DNA from: Spirochaetales bacterium
Lineage (GTDB): Bacteria; Spirochaetota; Spirochaetia; JAFGXN01
DNA length: 41,437 nt
Assembly: GCA_016936615.1 (NCBI GenBank)
Contig: JAFGXN010000028.1
Location: 1 to 41,437, forward strand
Reading direction: 5' to 3'
The translations under genes and the position numbers were made by a program. The first letter of the stretch is position 1, and every line of letters starts with the position of its first letter. Of this stretch, positions 16,431 to 25,223 are shown in pieces. Below the pieces are notes generated by a model, which was not told where the DNA came from, did no database searches, and worked only from the letters and a program-made list of their open reading frames with translations.

Positions 16431-17189
16431 TTAGTCTACCAGTTTAGTAGGATTTATCAAATTAAGTTGTTGATTTTTTTTAAAATTTTTCAATCCGACT
16501 GGATGTACAAAAATTTGTGAGACAGCAATATTACCACGCTCAACCGCAGCCCAATCAGAATCATCTTCGATCGCCATGTGATCTAAAGTTCCTGATAGAA
16601 AGTAAAACTTCTCTTTCTTACAGATTGCGTGATGTGCTAGCGAGTCATTATAGGCTCGTCTCCCTAGATTAACATACTCTATTTCTGTCTTTTCTGAAAT
16701 AGTTTCAGGGAAATTTACATTAAAAAAATAGTCTTTTGCAGAATTATTATATAAATCGTAGATATTCTCTGCAATAAAACTTGAAGCCTCCTCTAACGCA
16801 AATGGGGGCTGAAATTTATTCAAAGAAAAGGAAGCAGCTGGAATCCCCATCAAAGTCGCCTGTCGTGCAGCAGCAGCTGTACCAGAATAGACCAGATCAG
16901 TACCCAGATTTGGTCCAAGATTTATTCCTGAAATAACAAAATCAGGTTTAAATGGAATCGCGCCAAGCAATGAATACATCACACAATCTGCAGGTGTTCC
17001 ACTGCAAGAGTAATAATTTTCATCTAAATGTTTAAATTTTATCGGCTTATTCAACGAGATAGAGTGAGAACACCCAGATCTCTCACGATCTGGGGCAACA
17101 ACACACACCTCATGATTTGCTAGCCTTGAAAGCAAAATAGGAAAGACAGGACTTAAGACGCCATCATCATTTGTAATTAAAATCTTCAT
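16431..17189 (-). CDS. surE: 5'/3'-nucleotidase SurE
   Basis: Metal-dependent phosphatase acting on nucleoside monophosphates, a stationary-phase survival protein in other bacteria. The 252 residues begin MKILITNDDG, with the metal ligands Asp8 and Asp9. They continue with VVAPDRERSGCSHSISL, SGTPADCV and SGINLGPNLGTDLVYSGTAA, all typical of SurE. The ATG at 17189 overlaps the TGA of the GHMP kinase gene in an ATGA arrangement, showing translational coupling. nifS starts 41 nt downstream. Confidence 0.96.
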   Translation of the reverse strand: MKILITNDDGVLSPVFPILLSRLANHEVCVVAPDRERSGCSHSISLNKPIKFKHLDENYYSCSGTPADCVMYSLLGAIPFKPDFVISGINLGPNLGTDLVYSGTAAAARQATLMGIPAASFSLNKFQPPFALEEASSFIAENIYDLYNNSAKDYFFNVNFPETISEKTEIEYVNLGRRAYNDSLAHHAICKKEKFYFLSGTLDHMAIEDDSDWAAVERGNIAVSQIFVHPVGLKNFKKNQQLNLINPTKLVD

Positions 17190-18352
17190 ATATTTTTTGC
17201 TGAAAGAACTACTTCAACTCCACCTTCAATTTCTATTGGAAAGACCTTTGCTTTAAACCCAAAAATACTTTCATAATCTTTTAATTTCTCTTTGTAACTT
17301 TCAAGGTAATCCTTATAGATCAATGAACAGATACAACCACCACTACCCTTTCCGATCAGTCGAGAACCTAGAATCCCCTCTATCTCGTGAGATCGCTTTA
17401 CAAGCCAATCAACTTCAGGGCAAGATACCTCAAAATTATCCCTAAGACTCTCATGAGAGCGATTCAAGATCTTTCCAAAGACCTCGATCTTACTCTCCTT
17501 GACCATCTCAACCGCATCTAGAACACGCTGATTCTCTTGAACAACATGAAGAGAGACTCGTCTCACTGCTTCTGGCATATCTCCAATAGATTGCTTAATA
17601 TCAACATCAGAGTAATCCCTCAAAGAGTTACCAGTCCTAATCTGCTTAAGAAAATCTAAGCCTTCGGAACATTGAAAATCCCGCTCATCATCCTCATCTT
17701 CAGGAAAGACCAAAGGCAAACTCGAGTTAGTGACATAAAAGCCAAGCTGATCTCCTAAATTCAATTTCAGATTGTGATACTCAACTGTTCTCAAATCGAA
17801 GAAAAGCAGCTTACCCTTACGAGCATAATATGAGGTCAAACAATCTGTAATTGATGATTTGACACCCATAAATCTCGATTCGGCAAGATAGCAAGATTGT
17901 ATCAACTGAATATCCGAGAGATCATACGAATGAAGCTCACGCAATGCAACACCGACAGCAACACAAAGTGCTGCGGAAGAACCAAGCGACAATCGTAGCG
18001 GGATGTCTCCGACGATTGTTAGATTTATTCCTTGAGGCTCAAACCCAAGTAAAGAGAATTCAGATAACACGCCCCTAATATAATTCAACCATTTATCTTC
18101 TGATTTAAATTTTATTGTTGAAAGCCCTGACTTTTTTCTTTCTGCAAAATTATGAGAATACACTTTTAGGACATTATCAGCACGTCTAGAAACAGCGACA
18201 AAAACCCTTCGATTTATTGCTGCTTGCAGAACATAACCGTCATTGCAATCCAAGACCTCACCGAGAAGAGAAAGAACACCAGGTGCTGAAACAATTACTT
18301 CAGGCTCTGTGTTATATTCTTTTTTATGCAATTCAAAAATTTTTTTATCCAT
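17186..18352 (-). CDS. Galactokinase-family GHMP kinase with altered sugar-binding loop
   Basis: Small-molecule kinase of 388 residues from an ATG at 18352. The GHMP phosphate-binding motif is GDIPLRLSLGSSAAL, the C-terminal motif is GKGSGGCICSL, and the catalytic Asp lies in KSSITDCLTSY. The galactokinase signature near residues 23-40 is altered. It reads APGVLSLLGEVLDCNDGY, so the Arg after PG and the His after GE, which contact galactose in known enzymes, are both Val (26 and 33). It is therefore a member of the family but probably not a normal galactokinase. No other Leloir-pathway genes are nearby. The promoter at 18364-18392 predicts a leader of only about 4 nt and no ribosome site. surE overlaps its 3' end. 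Confidence 0.78.
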   Translation of the reverse strand: MDKKIFELHKKEYNTEPEVIVSAPGVLSLLGEVLDCNDGYVLQAAINRRVFVAVSRRADNVLKVYSHNFAERKKSGLSTIKFKSEDKWLNYIRGVLSEFSLLGFEPQGINLTIVGDIPLRLSLGSSAALCVAVGVALRELHSYDLSDIQLIQSCYLAESRFMGVKSSITDCLTSYYARKGKLLFFDLRTVEYHNLKLNLGDQLGFYVTNSSLPLVFPEDEDDERDFQCSEGLDFLKQIRTGNSLRDYSDVDIKQSIGDMPEAVRRVSLHVVQENQRVLDAVEMVKESKIEVFGKILNRSHESLRDNFEVSCPEVDWLVKRSHEIEGILGSRLIGKGSGGCICSLIYKDYLESYKEKLKDYESIFGFKAKVFPIEIEGGVEVVLSAKNI

Positions 18353-18363
18353 AATGAAATATA

Positions 18364-18392
18364 ATTTTAAATTATAATCAGATAAAAGGCAA
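18364..18392 (-). promoter_or_regulatory. Probable promoter of the GHMP kinase-surE-nifSU operon
   Basis: TTGCCT (18387-18392), a 17-bp spacer and TAAAAT (18364-18369) lie on the minus strand, squeezed between the rpmE terminator and the ATG at 18352. A stronger-looking TATAAT at 18371-18376 has no good -35. Confidence 0.42.
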
Positions 18393-18422
18393 GAAAAAAA
18401 AACGATCTGCAAGTGCAGATCG
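18393..18422 (-). terminator. Rho-independent terminator after rpmE
   Basis: The perfect stem CGATCTGC / GCAGATCG (18403-18422), with a 4-nt loop, is followed on the minus strand by a T-rich run (complement of 18393-18402). It separates the rho-rpmE unit from the GHMP kinase operon. Confidence 0.92.
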
Positions 18423-18436
18423 ACTGTTTTGGTGAA

Positions 18437-18646
18437 TTACTCTCCCGCAATTCCGTATTTCTTTCTAAATTTATCAATTCTTCCAGCTGTATCAACAAAC
18501 TTTTGTTTTCCAGTATAGAAAGGATGACAAGCAGAACAGATTTCAACCTCGACATCTCCCTTAATAGTAGATCGAGTTTCTACAACATTTCCGCAAGCAC
18601 ATTTAAATTTAGTTTCATAATAATTTGGATGTATATCCGCTTTCAT
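18437..18646 (-). CDS. rpmE: 50S ribosomal protein L31 (zinc-binding form)
   Basis: Ribosomal protein of 69 residues beginning [12 protein letters not shown]. It carries the zinc ligands Cys16, Cys18, Cys37 and Cys40 (CACG and CSAC), so it is the zinc-containing L31 rather than the C-minus paralogue. The typical HPFYTGKQK and [10 protein letters not shown] end is present. The ATG at 18646 has a GGAGG site; the frame extends nine more codons upstream without support. It follows rho by 71 nt, a pairing found in many bacteria, and ends at a strong terminator. Confidence 0.97.
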   Translation of the reverse strand: MKADIHPNYYETKFKCACGNVVETRSTIKGDVEVEICSACHPFYTGKQKFVDTAGRIDKFRKKYGIAGE

Positions 18647-18717
18647 AATATAAGCCTCCAAGCCAATTGGCATAATTTACACAATATAATACAATCTACA
18701 AAATAAAATTAAAATTG

Positions 18718-20628
18718 TCAATAAGAATCAGCCTCACCTGTAGACATTGACTTTAAAAAAGCCTCATTATTCTTAGTTTTTGACATCTTTTCCAATACAA
18801 ATTCTGTAGTCTCTAGATCATCCATAGGATTTAGAACTTTTCTCAAGAGCCAGATCTTTGCCATCTCAGTATTTGTAAGCAAAAGATCCTCTTTTCGTGT
18901 TCCAGATCCTTTTATATTTATAGCAGGAAAAACTCGTTTATCACTCATCTTCCTATCTAACTTGATCTCCATATTTCCAGTACCTTTAAATTCTTCAAAG
19001 ATAACCTCATCCATCCTACTTCCAGTATCTACCAGAGCAGTCGCAACTATAGTCAAACTTCCACCGTGTTCGATATTTCGTGCTGCACCAAAGAATCTTT
19101 TTGGTTTGTGCAAAGCATTAGAATCAACACCACCTGAAAGAATCTTTCCTGAAGCAGGAACAGTCTGATTATATGCTCTAGCCAATCTCGTAATCGAATC
19201 AAGAAGGATAACAACATCTCTCTTATGCTCAACCAATCTCTTTGCCTTCTCAAGAACCATCTCAGCAACTTGACAATGACGAGAAGCTTGTTCATCAAAG
19301 GTAGAAGCAATAACTTCACCTTTTACATTTCTCTTCATATCTGTAACTTCTTCTGGACGCTCATCAATCAACAGAACAATCAACACAACCTCAGGATGAT
19401 TAGCAGTGATAGCATTTGCAATCTTTTGAAGAAGAACTGTCTTACCAGTTCGAGGAGGAGAGACAATAAGTCCTCTCTGACCCTTTCCGATTGGAGAAAA
19501 TAGATTGATAACCCTTGTAGAAAGATCACCATTGCCAGTCTCCATATCTAGACGAGTGTCAGGATACAAAGGAACAAGATTATCAAAAGGAATCCTTGCA
19601 TGGGCATTCACAGGATCCTCATAATTTATCTCTTCTACCCGAAGCATAGCAAAATATCTCTCACTATCCTTTGGAGGCCTAATCTGCCCCTTCACAACAT
19701 CTCCTGTTCGAAGATTAAAATGTCGAATCTGAGATGGAGACATATAAATATCATCCGAACCTGGAAGATAACTATTATTAGGGGATCTCAAAAAACCATA
19801 CCCGTCAGGCAAAATCTCTAGAGAGCCGTGCGCATATACGACTCCGCCCTTCTGCGTATGCTGAGTTAAAACCGCGTATATAAGCTCTTGCTTCTTATAT
19901 GTAACAAGAACATCCTTATCGACAGACAACTCTTCAGCTAATTTTCTCAAATCAAGATATGACATCTCGGTCAAATCATTTATAGAAAGAATCAACTCCT
20001 CAGGAATCTGCCCCTTAGGCATCTCATTTACAATAATTCCTTGAATTGGATTGTCGCCTCTATCAATGTTTCCATTATGATTATTGCTAAAATTATTCTT
20101 GTTGTTATTATTGCTATTGTTGTTATTATTTTTATGGTTACTATAATTCTGATTATTTTGACCGTTATAATTCTGATTGTTTTGATTTTTTGACTTTTTC
20201 TTAACAGGTTTAACCCTATTATTATTGTTCTGCTTTGGAACAACCTTAACACCTTTAGCTAATTGGCGCTTCTTGATAAGTTCATCCGCAGTTATAGAAT
20301 CTGGATCAAAATCCTTTGGCAGAAAAGATTCAAGTGCCTCTTTTTTATCTGAACCATCACCAGCTTCGACAGCCTTAACATTCTCTGGCGCATCATTAGT
20401 ATCATCACCGCTACGTGCTTCATCAATCTTCAACTCTTTTTCATTTGAAAAATTTAAAGGTAAAGTATCATCATTTGTACCTTCGGCATTATTCTCGTCA
20501 GAATTGACTTTTACAATCTTTTTTCTACCTCGTTTCTTGATTGGAGACTTTACCTTAGCTTCAGATTTATTATCATCTGAACTAGAAGAGGCCTCAGACT
20601 CATCAAGATTGAATAGTTCTTCATCCAT
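18718..20628 (-). CDS. rho: Transcription termination factor Rho with Asn-rich N-terminal insert
   Basis: Hexameric RNA helicase that ends transcription. At 636 residues it is about 200 longer than E. coli Rho. Residues 1-130 are acidic and Lys-rich. 133-187 are an Asn/Gln-rich low-complexity tract, with about 24 Asn in the 40 residues 148-187. About 215-255 is the Rho N-terminal helical domain ([13 protein letters not shown]), then the cold-shock-like RNA-binding domain ([17 protein letters not shown]). The ATPase has Walker A PPRTGKTV (391-398), followed by [11 protein letters not shown] and [11 protein letters not shown]. The ATG at 20628 has an AAGGA site. The Asn tract resembles prion-like segments known from some other bacterial Rho proteins (Clostridium botulinum), but its function here is unproven. 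Confidence 0.97.
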   Translation of the reverse strand: MDEELFNLDESEASSSSDDNKSEAKVKSPIKKRGRKKIVKVNSDENNAEGTNDDTLPLNFSNEKELKIDEARSGDDTNDAPENVKAVEAGDGSDKKEALESFLPKDFDPDSITADELIKKRQLAKGVKVVPKQNNNNRVKPVKKKSKNQNNQNYNGQNNQNYSNHKNNNNNSNNNNKNNFSNNHNGNIDRGDNPIQGIIVNEMPKGQIPEELILSINDLTEMSYLDLRKLAEELSVDKDVLVTYKKQELIYAVLTQHTQKGGVVYAHGSLEILPDGYGFLRSPNNSYLPGSDDIYMSPSQIRHFNLRTGDVVKGQIRPPKDSERYFAMLRVEEINYEDPVNAHARIPFDNLVPLYPDTRLDMETGNGDLSTRVINLFSPIGKGQRGLIVSPPRTGKTVLLQKIANAITANHPEVVLIVLLIDERPEEVTDMKRNVKGEVIASTFDEQASRHCQVAEMVLEKAKRLVEHKRDVVILLDSITRLARAYNQTVPASGKILSGGVDSNALHKPKRFFGAARNIEHGGSLTIVATALVDTGSRMDEVIFEEFKGTGNMEIKLDRKMSDKRVFPAINIKGSGTRKEDLLLTNTEMAKIWLLRKVLNPMDDLETTEFVLEKMSKTKNNEAFLKSMSTGEADSY

Positions 20629-20657
20629 ATAGGAAATCCTTTTATTTTTTATTTTAT

Positions 20658-20689
20658 ATTATAAACTGTGCACACACACACATATTCAA
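20658..20689 (-). promoter_or_regulatory. Probable rho promoter with TG repeat in spacer
   Basis: A perfect TATAAT (20658-20663) is preceded on the minus strand by TTGAAT (20684-20689), with an over-long 20-bp spacer that contains six TG units (CA on the plus strand, 20671-20682). Start expected near 20651, about 22 nt before the rho ATG. Confidence 0.5.
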
Positions 20690-20738
20690 AAAAGAAGTGA
20701 CTTTATTACTGAATTTCATATTATAACAAGACATGGTC

Positions 20739-21998
20739 TTATTTAATATAAAAGCAATTAAAACCCTTGTCAATAGATTTATTTGCATTTAACAAAGAAT
20801 CCACCAATAGAATCGTAGAACACGCTGCTCTTTTTCTAATTATCTCTCTATTTCCTGAAAAATAGAAGGTTCTAGTTATCTTTTCGTCACCGTAAAAGAG
20901 GCCAATTACCACAGTCCCGACCGCAAGAGCTGGATCCGAAGCAGTAGGTCCTGCCTCTCCAGAGACAAAAAAACCTAAATCACAACCAATTCTATCTCTC
21001 AAGCAATCTAAAGCCTTATCTACAAATGGTACCGAAACAACCCCCAACTTATCTATCTCATCAGCATCAATACCAAAAAGCCTAGCCTTCTCTCGATTAG
21101 AATAGACAACACCTGTACCCTCGAAGAATTCAGAAATTCCTGGAATTGAAGTCAAAATAGAAGAAATCAAACCGCCTGTACAGGATTCAGCACCAAAGAT
21201 TGTAGGTTTTTTTGAAAAAATTGAATCCTTGACAACATCAACCAACTCTACCTGTCCTGCTTTGACCAGAATACCACCCTGCGATTCTATAATCTCTAAC
21301 AATTTATCTTCCAATTCAGACTTAGGTCTACCCCCAATATAAAAGTAGACACCATACTCAAATGTCCTAGTCCCCCAGAAAAAGTCTTCATCTTCACAAT
21401 ATTTTGCTAAAAACTCTTCGACGTGGGTCTCACTAAACAAAAAAGCAGTTCCACGAACAACATCACCCGAACTTGTCTGAAAATTTTTCTTTAGTATAGG
21501 AAGAACAAAATTATCAAACATTAGATTCATCTCACGTGGCGGTCCAGGCAGAGAGAACACCATTGTCGAACCGATCCAACCGTAGAAACCACAAGCACTT
21601 CCCACCTTATTCTCAATAGGCGAAAATCCTTTAGGAAAACACGCTTGAACCCTATTTATTTTGCTTATATTTTTTCCATAGACTGCTTCAATACCATTCC
21701 AAATTTCTTGGTTAAATTCCAGATCTAGCGAGCCAGCCTCTGAAATAGCAAATCTAGTTAGATCATCAGAAGTAGCACCTAATCCACCTGTAATAATAAC
21801 AATATCTGAAAATGCAAGAACCTCTTTGATATTAACAGATATATCACTGCTATCAGGAATAACTCTAATCTGAAACAGCCCCTTGAACAAGGGATATAAC
21901 TTATCAGCTATAAATCTAATATGCAAATCTTGAATTATCCCATCAGTAATCTCAGTTCCGATTATTATTAAAGTAACCTGCTTTGAGAGATTAAGCAC
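20739..21998 (-). CDS. cinA: CinA-like protein (MoCF domain + nicotinamide-nucleotide amidase domain)
   Basis: A two-domain protein of 419 residues. The N-terminal molybdopterin-binding-like domain (GTEITDGIIQDLH, GGLGATSDDLTR, LPGPPREM) is the COG1058 type linked to ADP-ribose or NAD pyrophosphatase activity. The C-terminal PncC-like domain (about 265-410) carries FGAESCTGGLISS and GVVYSNREKARLFG, motifs of NMN deamidases. Known members recycle pyridine nucleotides; the competence link is historical. The start is GTG at 21998, overlapping the bactofilin stop by 8 nt with an AGAGGA site inside that gene, so the two are translationally coupled. Confidence 0.9.
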   Translation of the reverse strand: MLNLSKQVTLIIIGTEITDGIIQDLHIRFIADKLYPLFKGLFQIRVIPDSSDISVNIKEVLAFSDIVIITGGLGATSDDLTRFAISEAGSLDLEFNQEIWNGIEAVYGKNISKINRVQACFPKGFSPIENKVGSACGFYGWIGSTMVFSLPGPPREMNLMFDNFVLPILKKNFQTSSGDVVRGTAFLFSETHVEEFLAKYCEDEDFFWGTRTFEYGVYFYIGGRPKSELEDKLLEIIESQGGILVKAGQVELVDVVKDSIFSKKPTIFGAESCTGGLISSILTSIPGISEFFEGTGVVYSNREKARLFGIDADEIDKLGVVSVPFVDKALDCLRDRIGCDLGFFVSGEAGPTASDPALAVGTVVIGLFYGDEKITRTFYFSGNREIIRKRAACSTILLVDSLLNANKSIDKGFNCFYIK

Positions 21999-22398
21999 CA
22001 GCTAGCATCCTCTTTAATTTGTCAGTTGAAGTCGAAAAAATATCGATTGAATTAACATCTTCCAACATCTTCAAACTTCCAACAAACTCATGACCATCAG
22101 CCATCTTCACGGTTTTTGCTTCAATATTACCTTTAACAACGCCGGTAGGAGTAATCTCAATCTTATCTTCCGCATAGATATTACCACTGACATAGCCAGC
22201 AACAACAATCGATTTTACCCGTACATCAGCATCTATAACACCAGTCTTATCTACATACAAGAAACCATCCGAATTTATATCACCAGAAAAATTCCCCTGA
22301 ATATTCAAAGAAGTTGAAAATTTTAAATTTCCATTAAATTTAGTTGTCTTACCAAATGTAGTTACACATTTCACAGGATTCAAAATCTTATCTTCCAT
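21991..22398 (-). CDS. Bactofilin-family cytoskeletal protein (first copy)
   Basis: Self-polymerising beta-helical cytoskeletal protein of 135 residues. The central part is a series of short repeated turns, such as LNIQGNFSGDINSDGFLYVD, then VAGYVSGNIYAEDKIEITPTG and VVKGNIEAKTV, the DUF583 pattern. The flanking tails lack membrane segments. The ATG at 22398 lies 20 nt after the response regulator gene, which suggests joint expression of a signalling protein and a morphology protein. In Leptospira and other bacteria bactofilins affect cell shape; a shape role here is inferred. A second copy is at 35630-36025. Confidence 0.9.
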   Translation of the reverse strand: MEDKILNPVKCVTTFGKTTKFNGNLKFSTSLNIQGNFSGDINSDGFLYVDKTGVIDADVRVKSIVVAGYVSGNIYAEDKIEITPTGVVKGNIEAKTVKMADGHEFVGSLKMLEDVNSIDIFSTSTDKLKRMLAGA

Positions 22399-22418
22399 AT
22401 ACCTTCCCCTAAAAAAAA

Positions 22419-23156
22419 TTATTGTTTCTCAGTCAATTCTTCCTCTGTTAGAACTGAAACATGATTTTTGAACTTAGTCTCAAGATCAAGCATGAATTTA
22501 TCAAAGTCCTGACCAGAAACCTCTTGCGACTTTAATACTTTTATCTCATCTTCTAAAGCAGTCATCGCAGCATTAAAATTTATTATACTATCCTGAACAT
22601 CAGTAATAAAATCTTTAACATCTGCTTCATTAGAACAATTCAAACTCTTAATCTCTTCTTCAATCTTAGCAATCGGCGACTTCATATGCGAAGTAAAATA
22701 GATCAGAGACTCATTTAAAGAATTTGCAATAGTTAATTTTCGCTCATTCTCTACGACATTCTTCTGCAATTCCCTACTCTTCAACACTGCCCTAATCCTT
22801 GCAAGAACCTCAAGAAAATTAAATGGCTTCAAGATATAATCTTCTATTCCAAGATCATAACCCTCAATCTTATCCTTGACATCACTAACCGCTGACAACA
22901 TTATAACAGGAATATCTCTAAAATCTTTAAAATCCTCGGACTTTTTTAAGATTTCAGTAAATTTCCAACCAGTTATCTTTGGCAATATATTATCAGTCAT
23001 CACTATATCTGGATTAGACTCTTTCACCTTCTCTAAGGCCTCTTGACCATCACCTGCTCGAATAACATCAAATCCCAATTTGCTCAACATTACGTCAAAA
23101 AAATCCAGAGTAATAGACTCATCATCAACAATTAAAATCTTTGTCTTTGGGCTCAT
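22419..23156 (-). CDS. Response regulator with C-terminal helical, DHp-like segment
   Basis: Receiver-domain protein of 245 residues. All receiver residues are present: acidic pair Asp11/Asp12, phospho-acceptor Asp55 (IVMTDNILP), Ser88 and Lys110 (ILKPF). There is no DNA-binding or enzymatic output. The C-terminal 120 residues are helical and include FTSHMKSPIAKIEEEI (His157), which recalls the H-box of histidine kinase dimerisation domains but is not followed by an ATPase. It could be a phosphotransfer or scaffold element, or simply a coiled coil. The ATG at 23156 has an AGAGGAG site. It lies between lnt and bactofilin in one operon. Confidence 0.88.
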   Translation of the reverse strand: MSPKTKILIVDDESITLDFFDVMLSKLGFDVIRAGDGQEALEKVKESNPDIVMTDNILPKITGWKFTEILKKSEDFKDFRDIPVIMLSAVSDVKDKIEGYDLGIEDYILKPFNFLEVLARIRAVLKSRELQKNVVENERKLTIANSLNESLIYFTSHMKSPIAKIEEEIKSLNCSNEADVKDFITDVQDSIINFNAAMTALEDEIKVLKSQEVSGQDFDKFMLDLETKFKNHVSVLTEEELTEKQ

Positions 23157-23201
23157 ACATTTTCTCCTCTTACTGTTTTAAAATATAAAAAGCTTGTTAG
23201 C

Positions 23202-24887
23202 TTAATTTTTCCCTTTGAATAGCTTAATTATACTACAAACAATCGAAAATCCCAAGATAAAAAATGAAATAAAAAAAGATAAAATCACGAACCAATTCCC
23301 ATTTTTGGAATAAAAAGGAATTTTCGCATCAGCAAGCTCAAGTTCCACCACTAACCAGTGAGAGGAGTTAGGCAACAACTCAGCAACAACTCTCCCTTCT
23401 GGAGAGATCAAACAGGTTACCCCAGAGTTAGTTGCTCTCAGGAATGGTCGCCGATTCTCAACTGCCCTGAAGACTGAAAAAGATTGATGAAACCTGTAGG
23501 CAGCTTCAAAACCAGCCCATCTATCATTTGTAAGGTTGAGAAAAAACAAAGCACCTTTATTAGTCGCAACTCTCGAAATATCATCAAAACAATCTTCATA
23601 ACAAATCTGAGGACCAAACTTCAGCCCACCCATATCAAACAGATTGTAGCTATCACCTTTTTCCCAATATCTTAACCCTTTCTCACTAGCCTTTTCTGCT
23701 ATTTTTTCACTAAAAAAAGAAGAAGGAAGATGCTCAGAAAAAGGAACCAATCTCTGCTTATTGTAAAGATCCAGCAGTTGTCCTGACTTAAAAAAGAGAG
23801 CAGAATTATAATCTTTGCGATTCAATTTGCCATTATCAAGAATTGGGGGAAGTTCAGGATCCGCAAGATGACCATTCGAATTGCCAGTAACAAAATAGCA
23901 ATCAAGAGAATCTGCAAACTCTTGAAACTCTTTGACCAGCAGAGCACTCTCCCAATGTGTTGAATAATTTGTATGCCACAGATAACCAGGAACAAACGCA
24001 GTCTCAGACCAGACAAGCAGATCAGGATCTTCGATCAAGACATCTTGGCTAAGCTGTCGCAAAAGCTCAAAATTCCTTTTATAGGTCTCAAGCCCCCCAG
24101 CCCAAGAGTCTTTATCATGCTGAATCATAGCAACTTTAAGAGTCTTTGAACCATTATCTAAACTTGAATTGTATGAATTCAAGGAAATTCGTCCGAGCAA
24201 AGGAAAAAGTATCCCAAAGAGCGGTAATATCATTGCAAAATATGCAATTTTCCAAGGTGAAAACTTTGGATTATGTAAAAAATTAAATCTCCTGCTTATA
24301 TGAATAATGCAGATATGCTTTTTTGATAAATACTGATATAAGAGAATACAAAATGAAGAAAAACTTGCAAGAAAAAAGGAAACTCCAAAGACTCCATAGA
24401 TTGAAGCTGATTGAAGAAGAAAAATATTCTCATATTGAGAGTACCCGAGAATACCGTAAGGATAACCTAAAAACCCGACAGTTCTTAAATACTCAAAACA
24501 GACCCAGATAAAAGGAAAGACAACAGGCCAAACTCCTCTGAACGTCGAGTTAATATAAACCATAAGATTAAACAGAATAAAAAAATAGATCCAAAGAAAG
24601 AGAATCGTTATGTGAATTGAATACTGGTTAAAATTTATCAGCCAAAAAAACAGTGTAAAAGAGTAAATTAATGAAAAAAACAGAGAATATAAAAGTAGGT
24701 ATCTTGTCTTTGATTCGATTAAAACATAGAACAGAGGTGCTAGAGCGAAAAATCCAGCAGGACCAAGCCCATCTACAAATAAAAAACCGGGAAAGGCTAA
24801 CGCAAATAAAACTGCTGATATAGCAAGCAAAAACATATGTTTGATAACAATATTTTGCACCCCGGTCTTTATTGGTAAAAACTTCAA
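23202..24887 (-). CDS. lnt: Apolipoprotein N-acyltransferase
   Basis: Inner-membrane enzyme that adds the third acyl chain to lipoproteins. The 561 residues have about six N-terminal membrane segments and a nitrilase-like periplasmic domain with Glu295 (VWSETAFVPG), Lys377 (YNKQRLVPF), Glu385 (SEHLP) and Cys429 (ICYEDCF), the catalytic set of Lnt. A last membrane helix lies near 530-555. The start is TTG at 24887, directly after the HU stop codon and with a CGGAG site inside the HU gene; an ATG at 24836 lacks a ribosome site. It would process the lipoproteins seen elsewhere in the window. Confidence 0.94.
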   Translation of the reverse strand: MKFLPIKTGVQNIVIKHMFLLAISAVLFALAFPGFLFVDGLGPAGFFALAPLFYVLIESKTRYLLLYSLFFSLIYSFTLFFWLINFNQYSIHITILFLWIYFFILFNLMVYINSTFRGVWPVVFPFIWVCFEYLRTVGFLGYPYGILGYSQYENIFLLQSASIYGVFGVSFFLASFSSFCILLYQYLSKKHICIIHISRRFNFLHNPKFSPWKIAYFAMILPLFGILFPLLGRISLNSYNSSLDNGSKTLKVAMIQHDKDSWAGGLETYKRNFELLRQLSQDVLIEDPDLLVWSETAFVPGYLWHTNYSTHWESALLVKEFQEFADSLDCYFVTGNSNGHLADPELPPILDNGKLNRKDYNSALFFKSGQLLDLYNKQRLVPFSEHLPSSFFSEKIAEKASEKGLRYWEKGDSYNLFDMGGLKFGPQICYEDCFDDISRVATNKGALFFLNLTNDRWAGFEAAYRFHQSFSVFRAVENRRPFLRATNSGVTCLISPEGRVVAELLPNSSHWLVVELELADAKIPFYSKNGNWFVILSFFISFFILGFSIVCSIIKLFKGKN

Positions 24888-25202
24888 TTATTCGCTCCGC
24901 AATCCCCAAGCCTTAGCCTTTAAATCTTTTCCAGGTCTGAAAGAAGCAACACCATGAGTATCAACTGAAACAATCTCACCTGTCTTAGGATTCCTAGCTT
25001 TTTTACGACCTTTTCTAGTCTTGATTTCAAAAGTGCCTAGACCTCGTATTTCGATAACTCTATCCTCTGTAATAGAAGATTTTAATTCTTCAATAAATAA
25101 ATCTATAACAGATTGAATATCTTTCTTGTTCAGATCTACTTTTGAATATACCGACTCAACTAAGTCAGCCTTAGTTATCTTATTTCTTTCAGAACTTTTC
25201 AT
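24888..25202 (-). CDS. HU/IHF-family DNA-binding protein
   Basis: Nucleoid protein of 104 residues that binds and bends DNA as a dimer. It shows the N-terminal helices (KADLVESVYSKVDL), the beta-saddle (EIRGLGTFEIKTRKGRKKARN) and the DNA-intercalating arm with RNPKTGEIVSV. The FRPGKDLKAK ending is typical. It is slightly longer than E. coli HU at both ends. The ATG at 25202 has a TGGAGA site. It lies 21 nt after rpsT, and its stop codon touches the TTG start of lnt. Confidence 0.95.
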   Translation of the reverse strand: MKSSERNKITKADLVESVYSKVDLNKKDIQSVIDLFIEELKSSITEDRVIEIRGLGTFEIKTRKGRKKARNPKTGEIVSVDTHGVASFRPGKDLKAKAWGLRSE

Positions 25203-25223
25203 ATTTTCTCCAGTTAAGAATAA

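Noticed and set aside
18367-18555. A 62-codon minus-strand frame overlapping rpmE
   Set aside because: It lies in another frame of rpmE and runs through the rpmE terminator; no family features.
20225-20632. A 135-codon plus-strand open frame opposite the rho N-terminus
   Set aside because: The Ser/Phe-rich composition is the antisense of the acidic, Lys-rich Rho leader; no start signal supports it.
20724-20738. Terminator after rho promoter region (AAGAC-ATG-GTCTT hairpin)
   Set aside because: The stem is only 5 bp and the following T-run is interrupted, so it does not meet a reasonable standard for a terminator of cinA.
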